Source: Lasiosphaeris hirsuta
Lineage: Eukaryota > Ascomycota > Sordariomycetes > Sordariales > Lasiosphaeriaceae
Assembly: GCA_030549175.1 (NCBI GenBank)
Contig: JAUKUA010000002.1
Coordinates: 2,728,001 to 2,792,000, forward strand
Direction of reading: 5' to 3'
Length of the DNA: 64,000 bases
Shown here: one piece after another, positions 31,429 through 43,088 of the stretch
Numbering within the stretch: position 1 is the first letter of the stretch
Layout: the number at the start of each line of letters is the position of its first letter
Program-made: the position numbers and the translations under genes
The notes under the pieces: generated by a model
What the model was told of the DNA's origin: nothing
Database searches by the model: none
The model's input: only the letters and a program-made list of their open reading frames with translations

Positions 31429-32179
31429 ATGCCGCAGGATATGCCGCCCGTTGGCGGGTATGAAGCTGTGCAGTACAAGGTGGGTTCTTTTGGGCTGCAG
31501 TTATGGGCGAGGGAGCGTGGTGGCGTGGGCGGTTGAGGGGGTGTTGGGAGCTGGGTCGAGCGCTGGGGCAATTGGAGGATATCCTGGGGCTTTCTCTGTC
31601 GCTCAATCCGGGCAGGGCTTTGCTGAGAGATCTGTGTCGGAACTGGGAGTTTGTTGAACACTACCGGGAGGGAATTTCCCTAGAGGCAGCTCGAGCAGCA
31701 CCACCCACCCGACCGCCCGACCACCCGCCCAGCACCACACCCAACCATTCTCATGGCACAACCAGGCTAACACCCCCCCGCAGCGCAACATCCCCGCCCG
31801 TGGCTTCCGCGCCGGATACTACCTGGCAGGCGCCGGCACCATCATGGCCTATGGCTGGTACCACCTGATTGTCGGTCTTCGGGAGCGCAAGTAGGTTTTG
31901 TCCCCATCTCCCTTTCCCTACAACCCACCCGTCCCAAAGGAGCCCAACAGCAGCTAACCTGACCCCCAACAACACAGCGAGCTCGCCCGCGAGAAGATGT
32001 GGGGCCGCATCCACCTGATCCCCGCCCTCCAGGCTGAGGAGGACCGCGATCTCGTCCGCAGGCACTTGGCCGACCAGGCCCGCGAGAAGGCGCTGCTGGG
32101 CGAGAACATCAAGGTGTACCACTCGGACCGCTACGTGCGTCCTACCTTTGCGGCAACGCCGGGGAGTACGACGAAGTAG
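31429..32179 (+). CDS. Mitochondrial complex I subunit, GRIM-19/NDUFA13 family
   Basis: Three exons (31429-31479, 31784-31890, 31978-32179) code for 119 residues. Splicing gives MPQDMPPVGGYEAVQYKRNIPARGFRAGYYLAGAGTIMAYGW in the first half, which is the conserved start of the B16.6/NDUFA13 (GRIM-19) accessory subunit of respiratory complex I. A single membrane helix covers about residues 28-48, with the charged C-terminal part (ELAREKMWGRIHLIPALQAEEDR) following. The subunit sits at the junction of the membrane and matrix arms in the inner membrane. The first intron is long for this genome (304 nt); the second is 87 nt. Start and stop agree with the usual family length. Confidence 0.93.
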
Positions 32180-32758
32180 ATGGGAGTAGTAGCATGGTGT
32201 GGTGTACATATTGTGGACTGTCCGTAGGATGAATGAACGATAGGGTTCTGGTAGTTGAGGTTGAGTGTGATGTGCATGATGTTGGTGATTGTGATGGATG
32301 CCTGAGGTCAGGGATTGTTGGTGTCTTGCTTGTCCAGGGTTTTTCTACTTTTGGTGGAAAAGTAACCTGCGGTTTCTACGGCTATGATGTTTAGGGATTA
32401 GTCAAAGTAATGCAGTGATACCCGCCTGAAGGAGAGAAACAGCAACGGCTGTGGTATATTTCGGTCTGCCTCAACTGGGTCTGACCTATAACACAGATGC
32501 CGCGAGGTAGCGACGTCACTAACTGTTTACAACCAATGTCCCCATAATGTTTCAGCCGTTAATCATAAGCCATCCAGATACCACAAGCAGCACACTGAAT
32601 GTGAGGGAAGCTCCAGAGTCTCAACCGCAAATTGAACTCCATTTTGTTGGAGATATAAGGATTTAACCTAAATCAAGGTTTTGCGATCAAAGTTTTACAG
32701 TTGCAAAATTACCAACATATATCCATCCTCAACCATCATTCTACCAGTACTAAATAAA
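32180..32758. other. Intergenic, GRIM-19-like gene to cyclotransferase-like gene
   Basis: The first ~200 bases are T/G-rich and fit a 3' UTR; the remainder is AT-rich and probably regulatory for the next gene. No coding frame seen. Confidence 0.45.
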
Positions 32759-33236
32759 ATGTCGACAGAACCACGACCCCTATTCGTCTACGGCACCCTG
32801 CGTGCTCTGCCTCTGCTTGCATGGGCCCTAACAGGAGAAGCAACGAAAGTCGACCAAATATTTCGGCCATTACGGAAGGGTCTGGTCCATGGCTACAGAC
32901 GATGCTCACTCCACAGATGTGATTATCCCGCCGCAATTCACGACCCCCGCTCGTCAGTCGACGGATACCTCTTGGCCCCCCTGACGGCTTCTCAACGCCG
33001 CAAATTGGACGCCTTCGAAGGCGAAACTTACAAGATAACACCAGTCATGGTTACCATCCTCGATGAAAATGATCAACCAACGGAGGACACCACCGAAGCA
33101 GACATTTACATTTGGAACCAAGATTTAGACGCTGTCAACCTCGAGAGCCCCTGGCATCTTGATACCTTTTGTCAAGGAGAGACTTGAGGATTGGCTTGAA
33201 CTCTACAAAGGAATGGAACTTATCGGAGATGACTGA
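32759..33236 (+). CDS. Gamma-glutamylcyclotransferase/AIG2-like protein, probable frameshift near its end
   Basis: A small protein of the AIG2/GGCT fold, which in characterised members converts gamma-glutamyl amino acids to 5-oxoproline. The start MSTEPRPLFVYGTLRALPLL carries the YGTL substrate-binding loop, and RRKLDAFEGETYK carries the catalytic Glu region. As read, the frame stops at 33185-33187 after TFCQGET (142 residues). One extra T in the TTTT at 33167-33170 breaks it: dropping one T gives FVKERLEDWLELYKGMEL and a TGA at 33234-33236, the type of helical end seen in relatives. So this is either a real truncating lesion or a sequence error. The core fold and catalytic residue lie upstream of it. 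The ATG at 32759 follows an AT-rich leader. Confidence 0.75.
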
Positions 33237-33826
33237 ACGCTGGAGGTAGTTACAGTCGCTGAGATTTTGCTGCGACTTTTCACTGACAGGTGGTAAGAAC
33301 CTCTCTCATCGGACGCAACCAATGCCGGTGTCATTTCTAATTTTTTCTACCAAGGTCGATTTCACATTCTTGAAGAAGCGTGGGGCTATTGAGTTTCGCC
33401 ATGTCGGCTCAAAGGAAACCTATATTAACTGCCGCTTGAGACGATTGCAGCACCTACTGAAGTTGTTGAGCACCCGAAGACCTCAAAGCGACGTACTATG
33501 CCTTTACTCGGATTCATGGAATCGGCTTTCAAAGAAATAGGAGGGGCGTTTGAGGAAATATGGAAGGCGTCAAGGGGTTTGAATTCCTGCTGTGTATGGC
33601 GCACCTATGGTCATCCAATAGTCAATTCATCTCCTCACGGTACATTGTAAGGCACCGAAGCTCTGGCTTTGGATCACAGGCGATGCCGGCGATGCTATGG
33701 CTGGTAGAAACATAGAGGAATGCGCAAGTACTTTGATTGCCTACTCAGGCTACTTTACCGGGTAAGTCGGGGGTCTATTGGAATCGTCCAACGTGCTAAA
33801 GTTGTAGTAGTACTCGCCTAGAAAAT
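33237..33826. other. Unassigned stretch after the cyclotransferase-like gene
   Basis: No recognised gene. A short frame at 33322-33540 (plus) and one at 33750-33965 (minus) have no family signature; the latter may be the decayed tail of the SET-domain gene. Confidence 0.35.
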
Positions 33827-35538
33827 TCACCTTGTATCTCCTTTGAGACTCAACAAGTTCCCGTGCTTGACGCAATGTTGCCACCCACTCGTCGAACCCG
33901 TGGCATGTTGCGGCGCCAATAGAATACCCCACAGCACGCGTGCCATCCTCCAGAAGATCTCGCACGCTGGCTGCCCCAGTTGACCCGCCTTTTCATACGC
34001 GAACGCTGCCATCACGAAAGCCTCCACGGCGTAGGGATGGTAGACTGCATAAAACGGAGCCGAACTTGACATCCAGTGCCATAATTTCCTCGAAGGATGG
34101 TAATGCACGAGCAGAGTCGAACTTGAAATCCGATGGCAGAATCCCTCAAAGGATAGTAATAATGGAGGATTGTCGAGTGTAAAGCCCAGCTCTGAGAGTA
34201 TTCGCATCGCCAACTCAAACGATTCCCTGTCAATTCGGCCCTCCGATGAATATCGACTTGGATCCAGATAAAGATGACGAATTGTCACGATAAGAAAAGG
34301 GGGGGGGGGGGTTGGGTCGAGGGAAGTCTCGGGTACTTCTCGCAGATGGCGGTGTAAAACGGGGTGAAGATCCTCTTGTGAAGGACGGAATAACAGCGGC
34401 TGGCCATGACGAGTTGCATACCATCAACTCCCGAAATCCGCAACTCAGTCTCAAAATTTCTGCATATCTCTTGTCGGCGGTCAACAAGACGGGAGTCTAG
34501 TTGCTCGTTGTAGGCGCAGAGGGGGCAGTGGCAGATATGCAGGGTCGGGAATTTTAAGGGATAGAATGAACCAAGACCGAAGTCGGGTTCAAAACCCATG
34601 TAATTCAAGGTAACTTTCCCCCCAAACCTTGATGTCCTCGGAGGCACGAACAATCGATATGTCGCCGATAGTGGCGCAGACGGCGTTTGGCATGCGGGAG
34701 TGGTTTAGTTGGCCGATGCGAGTAGAAAAGGAGCAGGACTCGGCGTCGTCGTAACACTTGTTCCCGTCATTGTCACGGGCAAAGAGATTGCGCTTGAACG
34801 AGCCGAAATCCTCGGAGCATTGGGTAGCTATCAACCGGCCCCTCCCCGAAATGTTTCGCTCAACCCCAAAGCTGTTGATAATCAGCAGCCCGTCCACAAT
34901 CTTGAGACTGTCACCCGGCTCTGACCCCCAGCGATCGAGCACTCGGCCCGCAAGGGAGGGGTTGTGCATGAGCTTGTGTATTGCCCTGTCGATCAGATGT
35001 CTAGCTGCGCTCGGAAAGACCAATCCGCTGTCCTCATACATGACAACGTCGAGGCAGCCGGTTTCGTCAGGGTCACCCTCGCAGTCGAAGGCAGCACAAA
35101 ACGCCTTTTCAAGCATGAAAACGTCGCCTGCTCTGAGGTCCCTGGTGGCGGCCTGCCCTCGAACCTTGGGGGGGATATCAAAGACTTTGGTCTGCCCACC
35201 ATGGCGTTTGCCAATCAGGAGCGAGGCAATAGTTGTGGTTTCGAGACTTCACTTCGTACGGATACAAGACATATCTTGCGGAGGCCTGAAGTCGAGCCCC
35301 GAGTTGGATGGCGTACAGCACACCCATGGGCGCAGAAAGCCCCACTTCCCCTTGACCCGTACCCCTACCTTGTGGAAAACCTGCGGGTAATAGAGTATTA
35401 GCAAGGATTGTTACCGAGCATAAGACTGATCCGACGTACGTTACAGACCTCAGCGGAGAGGAAACACTGCTCAAGATGCTCGCGCGATTTCCCCATCCAG
35501 CTCTTCTTGGAGCCGAGAAGGCGTTTGTTGTAGTCCAT
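33827..35538 (-). pseudogene. SET-domain protein, broken by homopolymer frameshifts
   Basis: A lysine-methyltransferase-type SET protein reads in pieces on the minus strand. A start at 35538 (MDYNKRLLGSKKSWMGKSRE) leads to a likely intron near 35450. The SET frame then resumes before 35180 with IPPKVRGQAATRDLRAGDVFMLEKAF and goes through IGQLNHSRMPNAVC, the NHS-x-x-PN motif that helps bind S-adenosylmethionine. At a run of seven G (coding strand) near 34630 the frame shifts, and VTLNYMGFEPDFGLG with CHCPLC, the expected post-SET cysteines, continues in another frame. A C12 run near 34300 causes another shift before VTIRHLYLDPSRY and an Asp/Leu-rich tail. Two homopolymer breaks suggest decay, though assembly error is possible. 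The middle between 35180 and 35450 is not resolved. Fungal SET proteins of this shape are common and mostly uncharacterised. Confidence 0.6.
34293..34311. repeat. Poly-G/poly-C homopolymer tract
   Basis: An uninterrupted run of about a dozen G on the plus strand sits inside the SET-domain pseudogene and marks one of its frame changes. Such runs are unstable both biologically and in sequencing. Confidence 0.8.
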
Positions 35539-36162
35539 GGTGTCGTTGAACTCCTTTTCGAGAACATTCTGGGGGCTCCTCAGTTCTCCAAGCGGGATGT
35601 TCCCAGTGTACTGTTACCATAATGAACAGAGAGAGGTTGTTGTTGCTGTTGCTGTTGTTGTTGCTGTTGCTGTTGTTGTTGCTGTTGCTGTTGTTGTTGC
35701 TGTTGCTGTTGTTGTTGCTGTTGCTGTTGTTGTTGCTGTTGCTGTTGTTGTTGCTGTTGCTGTTGTTGTTGCTGTTGTTACTGATTGATATCCAGTGTTG
35801 ATGAAACAGTCGGTTAGCCATGAAGCTGAGAGGACAGAGCAGAAATAAATACGCCATCATACCTCCCTGTTTGAAGTGATTAATGAAATCTGGCGTAGTC
35901 AAAACACAGCCAGACAAACAACAAACAAAAGGTACCCAATGCAAAATGAATGCGTCAGAAAATCCGTAATCATTGTCCCTTTCATAATACATCACTGCAG
36001 TAATAAACCCGTCGCCCATCCAACCTCCAAATCCCACGCTCATCTTACCAAAACTACACTCAGACGCCGTACGCGACCCGTCAAAACATCGTATGCAACG
36101 GCTCATTTAAGCAGCAGAACAGCCGCCGGACAAAAATGACGCTCAGGCCATTGCTAAAAAAC
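35539..36162. other. Intergenic between SET-domain remnant and CND1, containing the minisatellite
   Basis: Apart from the 18-bp-unit minisatellite at 35636-35779, no gene or other element is seen. It should contain the SET gene promoter and the CND1 3' UTR. Confidence 0.45.
35636..35779. repeat. Minisatellite, eight copies of an 18-bp TTG/CTG unit
   Basis: Eight head-to-tail copies of the 18-base unit TTGTTGTTGCTGTTGCTG cover 144 bases with nearly no divergence, changing only in the last copy. Read on the minus strand it is CAG/CAA and would give polyglutamine. A Gln-rich frame (or an Asn/Ser-rich one) can be read through it upstream of the SET gene start, but no splice model ties it to that gene. 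The even copies suggest recent expansion. Confidence 0.92.
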
Positions 36163-39100
36163 TCAAGCGGGAGCCTGTACCATCTTGAACCCTTCCGACA
36201 CCAGCTTAGCAATGTCTTCGTTCTTGTGCTGTAACAAGCCGAGGGCGAACGCGACATCGCTCCACTGCCGCTCCGTGTCGCAGCGCGGAAGACGTGCCGC
36301 CAGCTTTTCGGCCAACTGTTTGGCATGCTTGTCCTGGTTTGATGACCTCTGTTAGCAACACGCGACCTGGAATGGCCCGAGGGTAAAAAACGTACCTTCT
36401 CCACAAAACCAAGCAAGAACCGCACGATCCTCTTGAAGTTCTCCTCATCCATGTCCTTCTCCGCCGACAACAGACTGAACATATCGACAAAGTGGTTATA
36501 CACGGCATTGTCCTTGGTGCTAAGCTCCGTGAAGAACATCCTCGCCAGGTCCGCAATTCGCTTGTCCTCATCCTCAAGGCACTTGGCCATCTCGCCGAGC
36601 TGGCCCTTGACCTTGACCTGTCCGGCCAAGATTAAGAACGTCAGCGTCATGAGACACGTGCGCTTGACCGATGGCTCGGGGTCTGCTAGACGGCGGTACA
36701 GGAAGTCCGTATTCTCATCGATCAGATGGTTGAAGCACACCGCCATGTCGCCCAGGGCAATGACGGCATTGCTACGGACGGTTGCATCGGCTGAGCGCTC
36801 CATTATGGTGATGAGCAGTGGCAAGTTGGCCTCGCAGTATTCTGATGACACGCACATCAACTTCGCCAGGCAAAGTGTAGCGGCTTGCTGCAGGCCCCTG
36901 TCCTTGTAGTTTGTGTTGTTGGCGCAAATCTCGCTGACCATCGGCCCAAACATGGCCAGGAGCGAGTTTGGCCCGTAGAGTAGCTCTCGCTCACGAATGT
37001 GAGCCATGGCTTCGGTGAAATCGTCCTCCGTTGTACCACCAATCAGGTCGAGCTCATCGGCTTCTTCTTCCTCCTTGGCCTTCTCCTTCGCAGCTGAGGA
37101 CTTGCGGCTGGATGTGCTCGCAGACAGAGATAAGCGTTCCTTGGCCGCTTGATCTGTCTTCTCCTTCTCCTGCTTGCGACGCTTGAAGTCTTGCTCACAT
37201 AGCTCGAGGTGCACGATTTGCTTGATGGCGACATGGCCGACGATGAACAGCAACTGGGATAGGGCAATGGCGTTATCCTTATTTTGCTTCTTGAGGGGGC
37301 TTGGTGGGGCGGGGGTCTGCTGTGACGGGGCGAGGACAATTGCGTCCTCTGCGTCTTCGCCGTCCTCTCCATCGGCTGGGCTGGGCGCCGACTGGGTCTC
37401 GTCCCGTGAACTTGGTCGAGAGGCGTGTGGAGAGAAGAAGGCGCGCGTCCGGCGACGGATTATCTCGGAGCACAGAACATCTGGATGTCGAGACAAGGTA
37501 TAAATGGCGTTGATGGCTTGTTCTGCCACGCCGTACCATTCTTTACTCTCCGATGGCACTTCAGTGATGGCGGCGAGCTTGATTAACACAGCGTGGTCAT
37601 TTTGCAGGCGTGAGAACTTGACCGCCGACTCCTTGGCCTGGCGTCCAGTGGGATTGATGCGCCGGAGCGCAACACAAGTGTACTTTGCCAGCTGCAGATC
37701 TGAGCGTCCGTGCGGACCAAGGCCAGTCCGTAGCATTGTCTCCATCTCGCCAACCACAATCTCGGGGCTGGCGGTGGCTAGCATACCAAGCACAATAATG
37801 GCTCCCCGTCTCTGGGTTCGCGAGATTTCCCGCTTCTGGATGCCGTACACTTGCCAAAGCTTCGCAATGACAATGTCAGGGATCATGCCGCCCTTCATCA
37901 TGGTGCTCAACAGCTGCTCAAGCGACGTGAGCTCAGCTGGGGTAGCACCGAAAGTCAAACTGATCATGTTGCGCGCGATGTAGTTTGCTGCATCATTGGG
38001 GCTGAAAGTGTCCGGGGCTTCGAAGAACAGACGCTTGTAAGCCTCAATCAGGTGGGTTTGGACGCCCTTCCCTTCGTCGCTGTTGCCCTTGGTCCAGATG
38101 AGCCTCAGCATGCGACGGATGCCAATCTTGTTCTGTTCAATATTGTAGGCATCGCCGATCTCAAAGTAGTCCATGGCCTCAATTACCTCACTCTTGTTCT
38201 TGGAACCAAGCAGCTGGCAAACGGTGCCAGTTGCCTCGTGGAGAACGTCGATGAATTTGAGCGCCTCGTTGTAGTACCGCTTGGTAAGGGTGAGCTTCTC
38301 TATCGCTTCCGACGTAGCGGCTTCCTCCTGGGCCTTGCGAATGGCCGCGACCTTCTCTTCGTCACTCATCTGAGCGGACTGCTTTTGCGGAGACTCGATT
38401 TGGGTCGCTTCGTCGAGTAGTCCTTGATCCACAGTCTTGTCCTCCATGCCGGGGGCGTCGACGGGGGGCTTGAGAGCTTGTAGCTCAGCTTCGGTCCTCT
38501 CTAGGCGCTCCTGCCAGTCTTTCCTTGCCAGTTGCGCGCCGTGGAGGGCGGTAAAGGGGTGAGTCCTGATGAGGGTGCCGATGAGCTTGATCGCATTTCT
38601 CCTGACATGACTGCTCTTGTCCTCAAGGCTGCGGCAGGCCAATTCGGCAGCTTTTTGTCTCCGCTTGGGGAATTTCTGGTCCAGCTCGCATAGCTTTGCA
38701 TAGACTTGAATGGTCCTGGACCGGCAATAGGGGTTGACGTCGAGGAAACGCTCTTCGAGAACGTCAAAGAACGCATTCATTTGCGTCTTGTGGTTTTCGC
38801 CCCGGTCGTCTGACTTGCTCAAATGCGCAAGCATGTTACCGAACACTTCAATCAGAGCACTACGCAGAGCATATGACTAGAATGAGTTAGATATTTGGCG
38901 TCCCAAGTCACCGACATATGCTTACCTCGCTATCCAGCTGCTTCGCTAGCAGAGTGACTTGCTTGATGACGAGCCTGGGAGCCAGCTCAGAGAGTTTCAC
39001 CATGAAGGTTGAGACAGACTTGGGGCCCTTGGTGTCGTTGCTGTTGAACTCTTTATTGCTGAGTTCGCGCAGGATCTCGTCTGCCAACTGAGGGTAATCG

Positions 39101-40136
39101 TACTGCTCCGCCAGAATATGGAGGAATTCAGCCATAGGCTCAGACAGATGCTCGAAGTACGTCAAGTTCTGAACAATCGATATTTGCGCAGCTGGGGGAC
39201 TGGTTAGCAACCGTTCCTAGGGGAACTTGCGATGTACCCACCATAGCCGTGACCGTGGTGCTTCACGGCGATGCAGAGCACTTTGAAGGCGTGCATGCGA
39301 ATGCTGGTGTTCTTCACCCGCTGCTCACTCTCGAGGATCATATATACTGGCCGGGTCAGCAGCCCAATAAACGTGTCCCTCTCCGAGGTCGTCAGGAAGA
39401 TCTTCCCCAGCTTCAACCGCAGTACCTTGCACATCGTGCCAAGTGTTGATTCCAGTTGTGCCGAGGAGTCCCAGCTGCCGTCCTTGTTGGTGTTTGCATC
39501 TTTCTTGCCCTTGGGCTTGCCACGGCCCCTCCCCGGTACAGTTGACGAAGACTTCTCGGCAGCCTTGGTCTCGACGGCAGCAATCGTCCATTGCAAAAGG
39601 AAACCATATATCTCGAGCAGCTGCTTGTGGTGCGCGGTAAGTTCTTGCTCGTCGGACTCGAGGTCCTGGTGGATAACGTCGGCTTCGGCGGAAAGACCGG
39701 AAGCAATCAAGTCGAAGATCTTGCTGAGCGCATGCGCCGACAGGAAAGAGGTGTACCTGGATTTTTGAAAGAGTTTAGAATGGGGTTCACGCGATACCTG
39801 ACCTGAAGCAGAAGCGGACACAGAAAGCCGTGGGCGCCCGAGAGAAGTCGAGCATTCTTGAGAAGCTGAAAAAGAAGGGGCAGAGGAAACGGGGGCACAC
39901 TTTAGAAGAAACTGCAAAGAATCGAAGACCTCGCTGCGCGTGATAGCGTCGGGGTTCTCCGCAACAGCGTCAACAATGGGATTCAGGACCCCATTGACAA
40001 CTCCATTATCTGTGAGAGACTCTGGGTCGCTTTCGCAATCCAGCAGCGCTCCGTCAGCCTCAGGCGTCGGGATGCTGGCTGGATCGCTCATGTAGTGCTT
40101 GAGCGCATCGTTGATGTCGAAAGTAATGGTGTCCAT
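36163..40136 (-). CDS. CND1: Condensin complex subunit 1 (Cnd1/Ycs4 family)
   Basis: Codes for the HEAT-repeat condensin subunit CAP-D2/Ycs4, which with Smc2-Smc4 and the other non-SMC subunits compacts chromosomes in mitosis. Length is about 1,240 residues in seven exons. Firm introns are 39797-39757, 39241-39192, 38925-38877 and 36395-36334; another near 39865-39910 is not resolved to the base because the expected join LLKNARLLS would need a non-standard splice pair. The protein starts MDTITFDINDALKHYM, then shows HEAT helices such as NPYCRSRTIQVYAKLCEL and SSHVRRNAIKLIGTLI near residue 400-470, and LAMFGPMVSEICANN with AIALGDMAVCFNHLIDENTDFLYRRL near 950-1010, the Cnd1 domain. The end DVAFALGLLQHKNEDIAKLVSEGFKMV is normal for the family. 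It is divergently arranged with the Cdc7-type kinase gene. Confidence 0.92.
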
Positions 40137-40900
40137 GGCGGACAACACTCGATGCGGGGGGTCGCGGATCGCACAGGCAGGCTCGATCGAGGTTGGCGAT
40201 GACGAAGCAGAAAAAAGTCACACTAAGAATCAAGAGAAAAGAGAGTTTGGGTATTTGGATGGAATGAATGCACAGTAGCACCAAGGTCGCCGGCTGCCTG
40301 CAGGCGCTGTGGAGATTTTACGGGACCAGTACCGGGTGGATTTGGCGTCGATGGTGTTGCGTTTGGTGTTGCTTGTCCCCGCCAACGAGGCGGGATGCGA
40401 CTTTGCGACAAGTGCAACCACGCCCAACTTTCCTCAGTGGGGGACCCCGGCAACGGCGCACTTGTTTGTTGACTTGAGCAGACGCGCTTGCTGCTTTGGG
40501 ACTCCCTGTGTCAGCAAAAGTTCGCGTCTTGGTCCGTGCACAACCCCTCCATGCCTCTGCCGCACTGCAATACTGGCAAGCGGCAAGCGGCAAGCAGCGA
40601 AAGACGACCTACCGCGTAGGCAGTAGACACCAATTGTTAATTGCTCCAATTGCTCCAATTGACACTAACAGCAGCCAGCAACCACCTTAGCACACACCTT
40701 AGCACCCTCCCTCCATTCAGTCCTGCCAATTGGGTTCATTCTCTTTTGTCTATTCACTGATCCAAGTGCACTGTCTTGGGAGACACTCTCCTGCTATTAC
40801 TGCAGCTTTAATGCGCTGCCGCTAAGCTTTGGACTGGGCAGGTGGAAGACGTCCTGGACGTTCCTTCGATCACTCATTCACCGCGCAAATCCCATCGCAA
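40137..40900. promoter_or_regulatory. Divergent promoter region between CND1 and the Cdc7-type kinase gene
   Basis: The 764 bases between the two start codons must hold both promoters. Two genes of the replication/mitosis machinery share it, so joint cell-cycle control is plausible, but I see no confident cell-cycle box (for example ACGCGT) in the stretch. Confidence 0.5.
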
Positions 40901-42426
40901 ATGGCGACTGCAGCACCCCCGCGATGCCGCCGGGCAGAGGACGCCTTCCGGATACATGAAGATGTTCCGTCGACCGAGGACGCCGAGATGAACGGGCACC
41001 TACACGAGGACGAGGAAGAGGAGGGCGAGCCTATGGAGGAGCTCGATGACCAAGAGTCCAACTTCTCGGAGAGCTCTGAGGAAGAGGTTATCGACGGCAA
41101 CATCCAAGAGGACATGGAGAAACTTCAAAATGCATTTCCTGGCTTCCGCCATAGATACCGGCTGATCAAGCGCATCGGCGAGGGTTCGTCACATTCCATA
41201 CTGTTCCTTTAGCGTGACAGCTGCTAACCACTCCCCTAGGCACCTTCTCTACCGTCTACAAGGCCGAAGATCTCCAATACGACCGGTATGATAACTCCTG
41301 GGATTTTGAGAAGGAGACCGAGAAGTGGTCGGCCCCACCGCTCAAGAGCTTCACAACCCAGTCAAGCATGACGCTTGAGAGTACTATCGGGAGCACACCG
41401 GAGAGCCAACAGCTCCAGCAGCGCCGGAAGCCCAAATTTGTCGCCATCAAGAAAATCTATGTCACCTCTTCCCCCAATCGCATCCTGAACGAACTTGAGC
41501 TACTCCACGACCTTCGAAACTGTCCCTCGGTATGTCCCCTAATAACCGCCTTCCGCCAGACCGACCAAGTCATCGCCATCCTCCCATACTTCCGCCATTC
41601 CGACTTTCGCCAATACTTCCGCGAGATGACGGTTCCCGACATGGCTATTTATCTGCGGTCGCTGTTCACAGCGCTCTCCTTCGTGCACGCCCGCAATATT
41701 TTGCACCGCGACATTAAACCGACAAACTTCCTCTACGACCCTGCCACCCAGCGCGGCGTCCTCGTCGACTTTGGTCTTGCGGAACGCGAAGGTGTTGACT
41801 GTAAGCCCTGCCTGTGCCACGACGACCCCTTGAATCGCAAGAATCGCCTCCGCGCCGCGCATCACGCTAGCAGCGCGCCGCATAACGGCTACCCCAAGCA
41901 AGATACGCGACCGTCACGGCGCGCCAACCGCGCTGGCACTCGCGGCTTCCGCGCACCCGAGGTGCTCTTCAAATGTACCGAGCAGACGACCAAGATCGAT
42001 ATCTGGAGTGTAGGCGTGATTCTGCTGACGATCCTGTCGCGGCGCTTCCCCTTCTTCAACTCGGCCGATGATGTCGAGGCCATGATTGAGATTGCCACCA
42101 TCTTTGGGCAGAAGCGAATGCGCGCTGCCGGTCAGTTGCATGGGTGCATGTTTGAGACAACAATTCCCACTATTGGCACGGCGGGATTTAGCCTTGAGCG
42201 GATTATTCTTTGGAGCACATGCCGGAGCGATGGTGGAGAGAAGCTGTCGAAATACGAGCAGATGGCAGTTGACTTTTTGAACCGATGTATGGAGCTGGAC
42301 CCGGGCCGGCGCATTAGTGCAGATGAGGCGCTGGAGCACGAGTTTTTGAGTTTGGGTGCGGAAGCATCAACAGTCGAAACGGAGACGGTTACGGAGGAGG
42401 ATGAAATGGACATTCTAAAGGTTTAA
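40901..42426 (+). CDS. CDC7: Cdc7/Hsk1-family protein kinase (DDK catalytic subunit)
   Basis: Two exons, 40901-41183 and 41240-42426, encode 489 residues; the 56-nt intron splits the glycine loop and splicing gives RLIKRIGEGTFSTVYKAED. This is the Dbf4-dependent kinase that phosphorylates Mcm2-7 to fire replication origins. The acidic N-terminus precedes the kinase domain. The ATP Lys is about K165 (FVAIKKIYV), catalytic Asp about D252 (HRDIKPTNFLYD), Mg Asp about D271 (VDFGLAE), and FRAPEVL follows. Kinase insert 1 (between YDRYDNS and RRKPKF) and the activation-segment insert with CKPCLCHDDPLNRKN and RAGTRGFRAPEV are hallmarks of Cdc7. The C-terminus WSTCRSDG...FLNRCMELDPGRRISADEALEHEFL closes the domain. 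The ATG at 40901 gives a compact start. Identification is strong. Confidence 0.93.
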
Positions 42427-43088
42427 GGCGTTTGCAGCATATTTGGGGAGCTATGGTGTGTGACTGGTCTACTACGGCCATATTTATTGTACATCAAGGC
42501 TGGCTGGTGTTGGGGTACGGTGCTCTGTTGAAGATGGCGGAGTTTGTGCTGCTATAATTGCTGTTGATAGAATTGAAGTAATTGTACCAAAGCGTAGGAA
42601 TTATGAACTCGAAGACTGTTATGCTTGGGGCTTTTTATGCCATTGCTGCGAGGGTCAAGCGGTGCCAAACATAGGATCATCCCCGAGCCTGCATGGTAAC
42701 TGATTCTGATAACATTGGCTTCGCCATTCGAGGTTAGTTTCCTACCATATTTACCTAGGCACTCAAACCGTGTCTGCCGCGTCGATGTTTGGAAGCTCGA
42801 GCAGGATTTGCTTTGACGTGCGTTTGCCCCTGAACCCCCTACTTTGCCTTTGCGTGGCGTTCTCACGTGACTGCGCGACACAATCCGACCCCTAACAGTG
42901 CGCCGAATTCACCAACGCTCGCCGAGGATTTGGCTGTCTTCAGAACCTCGCGACTTGACAAAATGTCTCCTAAATTTCACAACCTTTCCATCAACCAACC
43001 GATTTCTTCAATCCTGTGCATAATGCCTTCATTTTTCCTTTCTGCAGACTTTTTGATTGACTGTTAGCCAGACACACTAAAGAGTAAG
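42427..43088. other. Intergenic, kinase gene to CHL1
   Basis: Holds the kinase 3' UTR and the CHL1 promoter. Only short unassigned frames; no repeat noticed. Confidence 0.45.

Noticed and set aside
35537..35788. Valine/alanine-repeat frame and Asn/Ser or Gln repeat frames through the minisatellite
   Set aside because: Any triplet repeat is open in all frames; no splice model links it to a gene.
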